DNA of 64,000 bases from Blepharisma stoltei (lineage: Eukaryota; Ciliophora; Heterotrichea; Heterotrichida; Blepharismidae), in the NCBI GenBank assembly GCA_914767885.1, contig CAJZBQ010000040.1:992001-1056000 (forward strand), given 5' to 3'. The translations under genes and the position numbers were made by a program. The notes beneath the pieces are model-generated. The model was given only the letters and a program-made list of their open reading frames with translations. It ran no database searches and was not told where the DNA came from. Position 1 is the stretch's first letter. Each line of letters opens with the position of its first letter. Below, piece by piece: positions 31,108-43,425 of this stretch.

Positions 31108-33333
31108 TTACTGTGGTTTGATTACATATTCTATCATAGAATCTGTGAACATCTTCAAATTTGCATCATCAGTAAGATAATTCCCGCCGTCACCTGGCAA
31201 GTTCTCAACATTTCCTCCTGTTGACGGGTTAACCCTAGCTTTTAAGCATCTATCTTGTGTTCTCCCACAATCAGTGACTATAAATTTAGGGACAGGAAAC
31301 CTTTCATTTAAAATTCCTTGGGCATCATCCAATGGTAATTGTAAGAGCATCTTAAAATGCTCATATCCTTCTTTATTCTGGTATTCTGCTTTTCTTCAGC
31401 TTGCAATAGTGTCTCCATGCCATACAAGTACAATAAAAAACGAGTCCATTAGTAAAATCACATCATGTTTTAAAGAAACTATGTCAAGAAGTACAGGGCG
31501 AGACTCAGGGGATTCAAAAGAATATTCAAGTAAAGCTGGCTGGACCATTAATAAAGAATTTGTTATGTTTTCGCTTAAAATCAATGATCTGTAGTATGAG
31601 CTTTCGTCTGGAGAAATATTGAAGGTTTGGAGGAATTGAGATCGTCGCATATAGAACATGAATTGGGGGAATAGTGAAAATTCTCTGCAGAGCTTAAAAG
31701 ACTCTTTGGAATCGACAAGATAAGATGCAAAAACTTTTATCAGTCTGACTAAGGTGCGATCTATCCATCTAATCACTTCTAAAGGCTCTTTAGACTCCAA
31801 TTTAATTACAGCCCATCTCGCAACTGCTACAGCAGCTGATTCTTGGTCAAATCCAGGGATAAAATGTGTGATATCTATATCATTATTGACTATTGGAAAT
31901 TTCACTGTAGTCACCCTTAGCCTTTTTCTCCCATCAAAATGCCGATAATTTGTTTGGAACTGCAAAAAGTAAAAACCATGCTGCTTATCATATCTTTCTG
32001 GGAAATCAATAATATAGGAAATCGTTGTATTAGAATCTATGCTTGGCAGCACAGTGATGAACTCTTCAAGCTTTTTTTGGGTTTTGTCATGAACATGATT
32101 TCCTCCAGGCCCAATTTTTGCAGCAATTCCCAAATTTTTCTCTGTGTGTATCTGAATAACAGCATCAGACCCGACTGCAAAAGTCTCAGGATTTTCTCCT
32201 AATAGTCGAGTCAACGATCTTTGGAAAATTTCTGTATTAAAAGAGTCCGTCAAAATAATATGTCCGCCTGTTTCCTCACATAGAGATTTCATCTCCAAAA
32301 TCCCAGTCTGATCTACAGCACAGAAAAATGCATCAACAGAAATCCCATTGCCTACTGCTCTTTTTGCTAATTGCTTATAATACTCAATCGCTGGCTTCAT
32401 ATTTACTGTATTTTGGTTCCTTATATCCATATGTGTCCTTATTGTTTCTTTAATATCTACACTTACTATCATCCCTTGTCCAGCAGTACATACTCCAGCC
32501 ACAAACAGCAAAATTTTTGAATTGCGCTTAGGATATGCTAACTCTAGCAAAGAAACAGCCACATTTAGAGCAGTCCCTGTACATCTATACTGCCTATCTC
32601 CAACTGCAGTTGGCCAAATATCAGGCTTTATTTTTTCAATAATCCCTATTAGTGAAAACTCAGACTCACTTTTTGTGGTAAAAAATTTCCTCCCCCCAGC
32701 AATATTTCCTCTTGGGTCATGATGATTAATTCCTAGCTGGTCCTTGATGTTTTTAGGGTCATAAATCCTATCCCCTTTAAAAGTATAGCACCTTCCCCCT
32801 TCTTTTCAGCCAAGATTATATAAAAATACATTTTTGCCAATTGTTAATATGCCTATATACGAGTTTTCTGGAATTAAGCTCAATGAGTTTATTATTGAGG
32901 ATTTTAAAGAATTTAATTCTTCAGTTGTACAACAAGTATCAATAATAAATAAATAGATAGAGGGGACAAGCTCAGAGTGGCCTAAAATATACTCCATTGT
33001 GGTAAACTGAGGCGTCATTTCTGATGGAATGCTACTCTCTGAGATATATTCTTTATAGTGTGGCGGGAATGCGTTTTTATTAAAGCACAGAGGACAGCTC
33101 CATACTTTTGCTTTAAAATCGACCCCGACATAAGGATTTAGCACGCCTTTACAAATATTGCAAAAAAGTGGCTCATATTCTACCAGACCTAAGCCTTCAA
33201 TTTGCTTCAAAGGTGTATAAAAGACACTTACAGGCACAACTATCCTATCAGCCAAAAATTTTTTACTCGGCCACTTCATCCATGAGCACCTCACCCCATC
33301 TTTTGCTTCTAAAGAAAAAGCGTCTTCGGTCAT
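31108..33333 (-). CDS. SEC23: Sec23, COPII coat GTPase-activating subunit
   Basis: 741 residues in one exon with no IES. The start MTEDAFSLEAKDGVRCSWMK matches the Sec23 N-terminus. A zinc finger follows (CNICKGVLNPY, CPLC), then the trunk domain (DTCCTTEELNSLKSSI, LLFVAGVCTAGQGMIVS), the beta-sandwich (FYFLQFQTNYRH) and the C-terminal gelsolin-like domain (FIVLVWHGDTIASW ... KFIVTDCG). Sec23 pairs with Sec24 in the inner COPII coat and stimulates Sar1 GTP hydrolysis at ER exit sites. TGA encodes Trp in YNLGWKEGG and TIASWRKAE. Confidence 0.95.
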
Positions 33334-33421
33334 ATTGATATATCATTTTCTTATAAATCCTATAGGTGTTAAAGCTAAAATTCCAATTCATTGAAAATCC
33401 TTATATTTAATCACACTAAAT

Positions 33422-33997
33422 TTAAGGCATTAAAAGATTAGTGTAAGTAACAGTTACAGAAAGCCCAAGAAGTGCCCCCATAATTGTATCAGATGGGAAG
33501 TGGCACATATAATAAATTCTTGAAAACATCGTGGCCAATGTCAAAATCAAACATAGCCACCCAGGGAACCCAAATTTTACATATAAAAAGCTCCAAAACA
33601 GTGCAGCCTGTGCAGAATCGCCTGAAGGCATCGAGTGAGTTTTTTCACTACCTCGGAGGTTGTACCTTAAAATTTCGCTTCTGGGAGGGTATGCGACTGG
33701 TCGAGGACGTGAAATCATTTTTTTGAACAGTAAAGTGATGAATAAACAGAGCCCAGGCAGTGCGGCAACCGCTATAGCTGAGTTGATGTTAAAGGGCAGG
33801 AATAAAAGAACACAAGCCCAGAAAAAGGACGGTTGTTCATTATTGAAGGTCACAGCAAAAATCGCCATGATGTACTCGAAAAACCCTCGAGATTTCATTG
33901 ATCGGTTGACGGCTGCACAGAAGTCCTCGTCAAAGGAACTAATTGCTTTTGCGACGCCACAGAATAGCTTCATTCCTTGCTTTTTAAATATGGTCAA
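33422..33997 (-). CDS. PAP2-family phosphatase (lipid phosphate phosphatase), copy 1
   Basis: 191 residues in one exon. All three PAP2 signature motifs are present: KKMISRPRP, MPSGDSAQ and SRIYYMCHFPSD, with the catalytic His in the third. Hydrophobic helices surround them, as expected for an ER or plasma-membrane enzyme removing phosphate from lipid phosphates such as dolichyl pyrophosphate or phosphatidate; the substrate cannot be read from sequence. A second copy lies at 62435-63013. A short N-terminus without a signal peptide suggests a compact family member. Confidence 0.9.
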   Translation of the reverse strand: MTIFKKQGMKLFCGVAKAISSFDEDFCAAVNRSMKSRGFFEYIMAIFAVTFNNEQPSFFWACVLLFLPFNINSAIAVAALPGLCLFITLLFKKMISRPRPVAYPPRSEILRYNLRGSEKTHSMPSGDSAQAALFWSFLYVKFGFPGWLCLILTLATMFSRIYYMCHFPSDTIMGALLGLSVTVTYTNLLMP

Positions 33998-34257
33998 TCA
34001 TGTTTATGAGTTTTGGGAACAAGAAAATTGGTAATGGATAATAATAAACCTGAGAATTAAAAGCAAAAAATATGAAGGAACTAAATAATGATACTAATAG
34101 AGGGAAATAGGAGGACTTTTATGCTAAACTGGATTATAATAGTTTATGAAAAAACGCAAAATTATTTGAAATATTTGAATTTTTTTGAAAATCAAGAAAA
34201 ACTAGGCAAGAGAAAGGTAATTTAAAGGAAAATGTAATATAAATTAAACTTAAATAA

Positions 34258-35673
34258 ATGGACGTAGTCCGAAGAATTACTTTAAAAGCAGCTGATTTAG
34301 ATGCAGAGCCGCCCACTGATGTAATAATTACTTAGGAAGAACTAGAAACTCTTCGAAAAAAATTAGAAAGTGTCCGCAAGCACCAAAATGAAGCCAAACC
34401 TCCAGATTATTCAAATGTGTCAAAAGAGAAATTAATCCAAATCTTAGAAGATCATGAAAAAGAGCACAGAAAAATCGAAACTTTTTACCGAACTCAAGTA
34501 GATGAACTAGAAGCAGAACTCTGTGACGCCCGACAGCTAATATTGCAGCTGATTGATGAAAGATATGAACTTGACGACGAATTATCCACAGTAAGAGCCC
34601 AAAGACAAGACTTAAAAAAGCAGCTTCAAGCTTTAGAAATTGACCAAAGCAGACTGAACATAGAAAAAGACGATTTAAACCATAATTTAGACCTAAGCCA
34701 AAAGCAGATCAGAAGGCTGACTCAGCAAAATGAAGAAGAGCAGCAAAAAGTTGATATGCTAAAATCACAGACAATTTCTCTACAAGAATCGCTTACAAAG
34801 GAAAAGCAAATTTCTGCTGAGGCATTGGTACAGCTGTCAGCTCTGAGAGAAGAATTTGCGACGACTAAAAAAGCTTTTGATGAGCTTATAAATGAAAATT
34901 ATCAGCTACAGAAGAAGCAAGAAGTGGTTGAAGACTTCACTGATGAGTCTACAAAAGAAGCGATAAAGCAGCTATCGTTGATTATTTTATCAAAAGATAA
35001 GCCATATGTGATGTCGCCAGTCACTAAAATGCTGGTAAAAGAAGTGTTTGGTGAACAATGCTCCAAGGTTATTGATATATATGAGAGCAAGCTTGAAACT
35101 TTGAATGGGAAAATTAAGTCTTTAAGAGATGAAGTTACGTCAACTACAAGCTTATCTCAGATTTGGCTGACTGATTTATATCAGCTTTATGACTGGATTA
35201 AGCAGTCTAATGATTTCTTAGAAGAAGGAGAACTTGATAATTTAAAATCAAATTTTAACGACAAAATGTTCGAAATTGAAGACAAAAAAATCGAAATTGA
35301 AGAGGCACTAAAAGATTCAAAATCCGCACTTAGTCTTGCGGCTAGAAGGTCACTGAAAGACAAAGAAGAAGCTGGAGTGTCGAGCAGGCCTTTATTTGGC
35401 CCTTCACAACAGAATAGGGAGATAGATAGGCTGCAAGATAAAATAAAAACTCAAAAAAATGAAATGAATGAATTAAGAGAAAAAGTCCAACAGGCTTATT
35501 TACAAGAAGCACAGTTAAGAGACCAAATAACAGAGCTGCAAAGCCTAAATGCAAATTTAAGAAAAAGAGGAGTAGGAGGCCCTAGAGAGAGCAACCTAGA
35601 CATCATAAGATTCCTGCAATGCCAAGCTGCCGGTCTAGAAGATATTTTAAACGGCCAAATTGAAGAATTCTAA
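34258..35673 (+). CDS. coiled-coil protein with one 15-nt intron
   Basis: 466 residues. After MDVVRRITLKAADLDAE and a 15-nt intron, almost the whole length is heptad-rich coiled coil (KLIQILEDHEKEHRKIETFY, DERYELDDELSTVRAQRQDL, KLETLNGKIKSLRDEV). A short break around VMSPVTKMLVKEVFG is followed by further coils to GLEDILNGQIEEF. No motor, kinase or known domain is seen. A structural or tethering role is likely but cannot be specified. Confidence 0.8.
34321..34335 (+). other. 15-nt intron
   Basis: GTAATAATTACTTAG. Removal joins DAEPPTD to EELETLRKKLE and removes an in-frame TAG. Confidence 0.92.
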
Positions 35674-35717
35674 TTTAAGCTGTGAGAATTAATTCTAATT
35701 GAGTTTTATCAAACAAA

Positions 35718-36110
35718 ATGGTGAGAATGAATGTGCTTGCAGACTGTCTCAAAAGCATCATCAATGCTGAAAAAAGAGGAAAGCGGCAAGTACTCATTAG
35801 GCCTGCCTCAAAAGTTGTCATAAGATTCCTTCGCTTAATGCAAAAGCACGGGTACATTGGAGAATTCGAAGTTATTGATGACCACAGGTCTAATAAAATT
35901 GTAGTCGACTTGGTTGGAAGACTAAACAAATGTGGAGTTATCTCGCCAAGATTTGACATTGCCCTGACTGATATTGAGCAGGTCGCGACTGATTTATTAC
36001 CATCTAGACAATTTGGATACGTTGTTTTGACCACAACTTATGGAATCCTTGACCACGAAGAAGCACGTAAAAGACACACTGGAGGGAAACTGCTTGGATA
36101 CTTTTTCTAA
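35718..36110 (+). CDS. RPS15A: ribosomal protein S15A (uS8), cytosolic
   Basis: 130 residues, the exact family length, starting [20 protein letters not shown] and ending [11 protein letters not shown]. The uS8 core ([44 protein letters not shown]) is unmistakable. It binds the central domain of small-subunit rRNA. Single exon with no IES. Only 44 bp separate it from the preceding coiled-coil gene, so its promoter is very short. Confidence 0.97.
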   Translation: MVRMNVLADCLKSIINAEKRGKRQVLIRPASKVVIRFLRLMQKHGYIGEFEVIDDHRSNKIVVDLVGRLNKCGVISPRFDIALTDIEQVATDLLPSRQFGYVVLTTTYGILDHEEARKRHTGGKLLGYFF

Positions 36111-36143
36111 CTAATCTTAGAGATTTAGCCAATTTTTATTAAA

Positions 36144-36929
36144 TTATACATATTCTACCTTGGCCAGATATAGCCCTGCTGCTGGGGCTCGGCTTGGCTT
36201 TTTCCCAGCAGTCCCTGAGAAAAAGGAATTAAGCTGTTTTAAAGAGATTTTTCCGCAGGAAAAATCCACCAAGGCGCCAACCATATAGCGGATTTGGTGC
36301 CAAAAAAATTTTGTTGATCGAAAATGCAGGAGGATTTCATTTTCTTTTATGTCCATTCAGGCGTCGATTTTTACTTGGTCGTCTTCATACTTTTCTTGCT
36401 TTACCTTGCAGATGTCGTTTAGGCTGATTTTATTTTCAAAAATTCCTAGAGCTTCTTCAAGCTTATTGATATTTAATTCTTCTAAAATTCAATAAAATTC
36501 TAATAAAAACACTGATTCTGGACCAATAAATAGCTTGTAAATATATTCACGGGAAACTGCTGAAAATCTTGCATGAAAATCTAATGGGACTTCTCGCATT
36601 TCTAGGATTTTTATGCCTGCATTATTTTTCTCAAAACTCCTATTCAGTCCTATTAACAAGTTTTCAGGAGGAATCATGCCAAACTGTGGGTTTCGCTTGA
36701 AGTCTATGTGAAAAGTGTTATAAATTGCGTGGACTCCTGTGTCTGTTCTGCTTGACCCTTTTAGTTCCACAAATTCAATATTTCCTTGTTTAATAGGTTT
36801 TGCTAAAATGTGTTTTATGCCGAATTCTATCAGCCCAGCTACTGTAGCATTTTCTGTGCCTTGACTTTGCCAGCCAAAAAAGCTAGTCCCAATATATTCA
36901 CAAGCCCCGAAATATCGTTTGACTTCCAT
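36144..36929 (-). CDS. tRNA pseudouridine synthase, TruA family (PUSL1/PUS3-like)
   Basis: 261 residues in one exon. The start VKRYFGACEYIGTSFFGWQS matches the TruA first strand. The catalytic Asp lies in SSRTDTGVHA, and the family motifs NLLIGLNRSF, FHARFSAVSREYIYKL and FWHQIRYMVGAL are present. The enzyme isomerises uridine in the tRNA anticodon arm. Length and the absence of extensions favour PUSL1 over PUS1, though this is not decisive. TGA is Trp in LLEFYWILEELN and KIDAWMDIKENE. Confidence 0.93.
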
Positions 36930-37068
36930 TTTAATAATTCTTAATCTAATTTTCTAAAAGCTCAAAATCTTCTACACTTATCTATTTATTTTTTATTTTT
37001 TTAAAATTAATAAAATCCCATTTTTCTGATAAAAAATAGCTGGCCAAGCATATAAATATTAATTAAGC

Positions 37069-39701
37069 CTATATAAAGTAGATTACTTCTTCGGATTTAC
37101 CTTCAGGGATTTCTTCTAGCTCAGGAATATTTTCTTCCTCTGAACTTTCTTCTTCAGGCTGCAAGCCAGTCATCACGCTTTGAAGCCAAGTAGCATTCTT
37201 TTCAATATTTTCATCATCAGGGTGGACTTTATACTCTTCTCTTTTGGCGTCTTCAGGCTTTTTCACTGTGAAATTAAGCTTTTCGAGGACGTCGAGACCG
37301 TAGTATGAGTCAGATTTAACATGAATTTCCCATGAATGCTCACCTGGGCCAATATTGAATCCTTGTGGGCCTAGTGGCACCTTGAAGTCTTTGTCTTCAA
37401 TAACTCTTTCATTGGTGAAAAATGACTTCATATAGAGAACTTTATTGAATTTTGGCTCTACAATAAGAAGCCATAGTTTTTCGTACTTTGATAGAGGTAT
37501 TCTTGGGGCGTGGATAGGCCCGACGAATTGGTTTTCTTGAAGCTGCTCTCTTGTAATAACAACTTTTACAGTGATCACGTCTCCGTCTGCAATTTCTTCT
37601 TCTCCATCAACGAATACTGAATATTCTACTTTAAGCTTTGGAAGATAATTAAGGACTTCTTTTATGTCAGAAATTTGTTGCTCTGATAGTGATTTTTCGA
37701 ATTTTGATGGGTGGAGATATTTGCATAATTTTCCTAGAAATTTTTTTCATATGCAGCCTATATATTTTCAATTTAAATCTTTAATATAAAAATTAACCAG
37801 CAAGTCATAAAAAATATAATATTTATAAAGCCCATTTTGATAAGTTATTGATATCAATATCAGAAATTTTTCCTTTACTTTTGCTTTTACTAAATAATTT
37901 CAAGTTACCATCATTTATGTGTGGGAGCATTAATAAATTGCTTTCATGAAGCCATAGTCCTTGCGTTATTAACTGAGCAACTTCTATTAGCAAAGTAAAT
38001 GTGTGTATGCTCATTTTTTTGGCTCTTGGGACTGAATTAATGATATATGCACAGTCAAGCATGGTTTCAATAATATTGACAGCTTTGTTTAATTATTAAT
38101 GGCACAGACTAAAAAGGCACCCCTAAATATAATTACTAGCCCCAATAATAAATATATAGAGTATCGCACGATTTTAGATAATAAGCTAGTTAAGACAGCT
38201 TTAGTTAAAATCATGTTCAAATCCTTCTGGGCTTTATCTGAAAGATTTTTTCTATTCATATGTGCAAGCAGCAACAGCAAAACTTTTACTCCCCCCCCTC
38301 CGTGAGTGAGCAAAAACATTAGAAAAATCCCTATTTTTTGCCCAAAAAACCATCCTCCGTGAGTGAACAAAAATTTTTTATGGAAAAAAATTTTGATATA
38401 TAAATGATAATTAGTATAATGAAATCTAGAGCTAATTCTATTTAATTTTAAACGAATTGTTTTTTTAAAACATAAATTTTTGTTTAAATTGAATTAATAT
38501 TTTTGCTTTCCAATTTTTGCGAATTAGGATTTTTTTTAAATTTCGAAAAAAAATATTTTTTTATAAAATTTATATATAAATTTATTTAAAAAAATTAACC
38601 CCCCTCCGTGAGTGAACAAAATTTTTTTGTTCACTCACGGAGGGGGGGGGAGTTAGTATCTTTGGGTTAAGGTTTTGCTTTTTTGGTATATATTCTAGGA
38701 ATTTCAGCCTTAATTTGTTCAGCTCTTGTGCATCAGATTTTGGTACTGGAAGTTCATGGAATTCAGCACTGATCGCAATCATCAATAAACATTGCTTGAT
38801 ATTCATATTTTCATTGATAAGCTTTAAGTATTCTATTTTTTAAGATTTCAGCTTAAACTAAGCCAAAAGCCATACTTTTTATATAATTTAAGATGAAATT
38901 ACTATAATCTATTAATAATAAATCTGTATACATCGGCATGTTATCTTGCAAAACTCCATTCTTATCCACCTTTTTCGATGTCGTGATTCACAAATACAAG
39001 CTCCCTGGCACAATTATAACCACAATCACAAAGAACACCACCAAAATCGATACATGGTTTTCTGTTTTCAGCAAAAACATCGGCAGCCCTATAGCAACTT
39101 TTGCAGGAGACGGCCCATCAGGATTTCCATATTTTTCATAATTTGCCTTAGCCAGCTCATTCGTCAATGTTTCATAGGCTTTTGTAATGGTTATATACTT
39201 GCCAGCTGCCCAATTGTTCCCTGGGTTTTTATCAGGGTGGTATTTTTTACTGAGTTCTCTGAAAGCTGAGCGAATTTGCTTATCAGTCGCGCCCACTTCG
39301 ATTTCTAAGATTTCATAAGGGTCAAATGTTTTTATGCCTTTTGGGGAATTGCTGATATTGACTGCTGTCACATAAATGGCATACCCTAATAAGATTATCA
39401 ATAGTAAGTGGCAGAACCCAGCCATTCCAAACCTAGACGCTTTCTGAGGAGTTTTAAAAACTGACCTTTTCTGCACACAAATAGCACAAGGACAATCGTG
39501 AGTAATTGTCCCTTTTTTTGTGACTATTGGTGATTCTTTAGTTTCCACGCCCAAGATCTGGTACTTAATAAAGTAATACACTGTTGGGATTATCACGATT
39601 ATAAGGACAACTCCTGCGAAGTAATAAAAGGCTGAATCGTCATAGTCTAAGTTCTTTTCGCCTCCCTCTTCTTTAGTGAATGTGCCTTTAAACCCTGACA
39701 T
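37069..39701 (-). CDS. SEC63: Sec63, ER translocon J-protein
   Basis: 670 residues after four IESs. Two N-terminal membrane segments flank the lumenal-type J-domain: FDPYEILEIEVGATDKQIRS, KKYHPDKNPGNN with the HPD triad, and ITKAYETLTNELAK. A third membrane segment (VVFFVIVVIIVPG) leads to the cytosolic Brl domain: KQCLLMIAISAEF, HMNRKNLSDKAQKD, LITQGLWLHESNLLMLPH, YLPKLKVEYSVFVDGEEEI. The C-terminus is acidic. Sec63 recruits Hsp70 BiP to the Sec61 channel. IESs lie at 37776, 38087, 38289 and 38836; the summed exons equal 671 codons with the stop. Confidence 0.94.
37776..37827. other. short IES, 52 bp
   Basis: TA at 37774-37775 and 37826-37827. Excision joins INNLSKWAL to NWKYIGCIWKKFLG, reading two TGA as Trp. 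Confidence 0.72.
38087..38202. other. IES, 116 bp, with 9-bp flanking repeat
   Basis: GACAGCTTT is repeated at 38078-38086 and 38194-38202. Excision of one period gives LNMILTKAVNIIETMLDCAY. A TA pair a few bases away would also keep the frame (ILT-IIETM), so the pointer is ambiguous. Confidence 0.75.
38289..38655. mobile_element. MITE-type IES, copy D (367 bp)
   Basis: TTA at 38286-38288 and 38653-38655. Both ends use the GTGAGTGAACAAAA variant of the terminal repeat. Excision joins NLNPKIL to KVLLLLLAHMNR in Sec63. Confidence 0.92.
38836..38920. other. short IES, about 85 bp
   Basis: TA at 38834-38835 and 38919-38920. Several in-frame TTA codons at the second end allow 76, 79 or 82 bp instead. 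Excision joins MPMYTDL to EYLKLINENMNIK. Confidence 0.75.
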
Positions 39702-39753
39702 TTTGGCTTTTATTAATAAAATAGGGGATTATTTTCTATTAAATATTCATTAT

Positions 39754-42700
39754 TTATGGCTTGGACTGGTAAAAATCAGGGTCAGTGATCTGAGGAACAT
39801 GCCCAGCTTCTTGACTAAATGCAAACCCTGTATGCCTTCTAGTCAATAATGGCGTATACGTGCTCAGTGGCAGTTCTTCTTCCTCTATAAACTGCTCTTC
39901 CTCTTCTTTTTTCTCATCTTTCTCCACTTCTTCATAATATGGCGGCGATGGCTTAAGCAAATCAACCATTTCTTTTATATGACTTATAATCGGTAAAAAC
40001 AGAAAAGCGCCAATAATGCATAATACAAGGGACGAATACGTGTTCGGGTTCTCAAACATTTGTTCAGTCGAGCCTCGGCCATCATAGTTATCAAACCAAT
40101 TGATAATTGGAAGCCACATTGTCAATATAAGAGACGTCAAATAATATGTCGCAATGCTCCCAAATATAGCAAGGATAGAAAACCAGTACTGAGTAAAGCT
40201 GAATAAGAAAATTTTTAAATTCACAATAATGACGACTAAAGAATAGACCAAGTCACTGGCCACCCACATACCATTAACTCTGCCATAATCTTCGTCTCCT
40301 GTATAGTAACAAATAGCTAGGACAGCCACAAATAAAATAAGCATGGCTTGTAGGACAGCTTCAACTATTCACAGCCAAAAGACTTTTGTACTGAATAAAT
40401 CGCCGATTAAGCCAAGCTTGTATGAGGAAGGGGTGGTCTCGAGATTTTCATAGTCGTAGTCTTTGTCGAAAATTGCATAAATTATGATAGGACTGGCTGC
40501 GTAAAAGACGTTAAAAAGCTGATAGGTCCACATGTTGTATAAAATCTGGCCTGAGTAAGCACTGAAAAGGCCATAGAAAAAGAGAGGCATTACTAAGAGG
40601 ACGTTTTTGTAGAAATTGTAGCAGATCAGGTTGGTGTTTTTTCTGTAGCATTCGCGGCCGTGGACGAATAGAAGTCGTTTTAAATAAGAAAACTGGGCGA
40701 TTGAGTAGTCTGCAGCTCTGACTGCTTGTTTTCCTTCGACTCCTGCAATCCCAACACCTACATGGGCAGCCAAAATCATGTTTACATCATTGGCTCCATC
40801 TCCTATACTTAGTGTCCTTACTTTTGGCTTTGTGTCCTTAATTATATTTTTCCTCATAAATAGCTGCATTATTTTTTTAATTTAAAAAAATCTAATATTT
40901 AATATAAAAAAATTATAGTTTTACAAGCTGTGCCTTTTGCTGAGGGCTTACTCTGCATGCTAAAACTACCTCAACGTAGTCTACACATTTCAAAAACAGC
41001 CGAATCAGCTCTGGTTTTGCAATTCTCAATAGCGCGTCCCCTGAAATAATCAATGCATATTTAGCAGTTTCTAGCCTAAAAGTAGCTAAAGCTTCTTGCA
41101 GCTGATATTTTACAGTATTCGTAGAATTCCCATCAACTGTAGCCTGGATCATTTCATTAGTAAGCAACGCGCATGAGTACCCAATATTTACAGCAGTTTC
41201 TATTTTATCGCCTGTGAGCAGCCAAATTTTGATCCCTGCTTCTCTTATCATAGCAATTGTGGATGGGACGCCATCTTGCAGTTTGTCTTCAATTGCGGTG
41301 ATTCCTATTAGCTCCAGGTCTTGCTCTATTCTTTCTGCGAGCTGAGCTGTTAATTTTTCGCGGTTTTCTAAATTGTTCATGGCTTCTATAAACTCTGTGT
41401 TCCAAGCTTCGTAGTCTTCTTCTGAAATTTCTTTAAATGTGATCACAAGTGTTCTCAGCCCTTCACAAGCGTAGGATTCTAAGTATTTCCAAGGTGCATC
41501 TAAGTTTTGACCTTGTCTCAGCCTTGGCAATATGACAGTATCAGCTCCTTTGCATAATAAATAAATTTTGCCATTAGGGTATCTAGCAATGACCGACATT
41601 CTTTTACGGTTACTTGTGAATTCAATGACGTTTAATATTTTATAAAGCTGCTCTTTTCCATTCACATTTACGATAACGCTTTGCTCTCTGTCTCTTCCTA
41701 ATAATTCCACACCAAAATACTTACTCCCTCTTTCTTGCATGAGCAAACAAAAAAAATTTGTTCGAGCTAATTTTTAAAAAAATTTATATATAAATCTTAT
41801 AGAAATTTTTTTTTAATTTAAAAAATTCTCAATTGGAAAGCAAAAATTAATTTAATATGAAAAAATTTATGTTTTAAAATGCAAAGCGTTTAAAATTCAA
41901 CATAAAATTAGCTAGAGATTTCATTATAATAATTATCACTTATATATAAAAACATTTTTCATTGTTCAATTATGGGGGAGTTAGCGGCACAAACTAATGC
42001 TTGTTCATCAGGAGATGAAGCTTTATACTCTATAGTCCCATCTTCATGCTTTTCTGTTACAACAGTATGGCAGACTGCTAAATTTGTGAAAAACTCTATT
42101 GCTTTTTCAGATTTACGGTCAAAATTAGGGTCCACAAAATCTACATTAGGCTGTTTATCGATTTTAGTTCTGCTGTTCGTTCCATAAGATTTCCCATCAA
42201 TACAAAATTTCCTAAATTCCATAACATTACAAGTAAGAGTCCCAGTTTTATCAGAAAAAACATAATGGATTTGTCCTAGTTCTTCATTCAAATTAGAAGA
42301 CTGAACACCAGCTGGGGTGTCTGTCGGCTCATAATAAATTTTTAAGTCCCAGCTAATCCAAATCGCTTGCAAAAATCTCACCATTTCTAGCGTCACTATT
42401 AGAGAAATTGGGACAAAATTCGTAAATATCAGCATCCATGAGAAAAAAATGAGGATAAAAATGACGACTCCGCTTTGTGTTTCGTCGTCTAGGTCCAAGT
42501 ACTGCTCAGTGTCGTCTTCTGTAACTTCGAACCAAATCGTGTAAAAAACAGCGCCAAATAAGCAGATGCAGCATTGCATAAGAAAAATATAAACCACCTG
42601 CCTATTCATCTGGTGCTCTACCGCAGAAAATTTTGACTGGGCATTTGAGGAGTTCAGCATAATTTTGGTTTCGTGCCCAGTATATACAGAAATCCCAATA

Positions 42701-43425
42701 ATCCAGTCAGTGTTTCTCAAAGAGCTGCCTCTTAGTAAAAACTGCTCTGGGGTAATTGGAATTGTAACTCCATTTATCAAAATTGTCCCTTTGAACTGAT
42801 AAATCATTGCATTCGGATCTTCACACTTGATTTCTGTTTCAAACCTATTTAAAACGCCTTCTCCAGCCTCAGTAAAAATTTTGTGAGTTTGCTTTAAAGA
42901 AAGCTTGTGCTTCAAGTTGGTTTCTCCATCTAAGTTTTTTGTCTCAATATAGCAGATTCCACTAGACTCACTTGAAGTAAGTAGGACTAAATCAGTTGGA
43001 AAATACTCGTTTTTCTTGACTTTTACAATATCTCCTACATGCAGTTTTTTTCACGCAATTAATTTCCATCCATCATTAGTCCAATATTCCACAATCCTAC
43101 TATTTTCTTCTTTATCTGCCCTTCTTCGTTTGAGGTCTTCTAAAAGATCTTTAATTGCACTTAATGTAAGAACAAACAGTAAAGGAAGCAAAATGTTAGG
43201 TATGCCTCCTGAGACTGAAATTTGAGGGATAACTTGTAATACAGCAATGGCTAAGAAATAAACATTTGCTAATTTTTGAAATTGAAGCCAAAGATTTTTA
43301 GGGATGAATGTAAGGAGGTTGTATTTGCAAGTGCTGATCCCGTTGGGCTTAAAATTGCTAGGCTCTTCTCTAGGGACTTTAACTATTCGGTTTTCTTGCA
43401 CTGCTAAGGTTTGGGTTCTTTCCAT
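39754..43425 (-). CDS. P4-type ATPase, phospholipid flippase
   Basis: 1,121 residues after two IESs. Family motifs in order: NLLTFIPKNLWLQFQKLANV, DGETNLK (the actuator loop, in P4 form), FSDKTGTLTCN with the phosphorylated Asp, ASSPDEQAL, LCKGADTVI, WLLTGDKIETA, GDGANDVNMI and the conserved KNTNLICYNFYKN before the last membrane segments. P4-ATPases move aminophospholipids to the cytosolic leaflet, usually with a CDC50 partner. TGA encodes Trp in KLIAWKKLHVG and KVFWLWIVEAV. The C-terminus has a Glu-rich stretch. Confidence 0.95.
40872..40917. other. short IES in flippase, 46 bp
   Basis: TA at 40870-40871 and 40916-40917. Excision joins QKAQLVKL to MQLFMRKNIIKD just before GDGAND. Confidence 0.8.
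41724..41983. mobile_element. diverged, shortened MITE-type IES (260 bp)
   Basis: TTA at 41721-41723 and 41981-41983. It runs in reverse orientation and has diverged ends (CTCCCTCTTTCTTGCATGAG ... TATGGGGGAG), but the AT-rich body retains the family core (ATTTATATATAAAT, TTTAAAATGCAAAGCG, TTATCACTTATATATA). Excision joins ALVCAA to KYFGVELLGRD. Confidence 0.85.
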
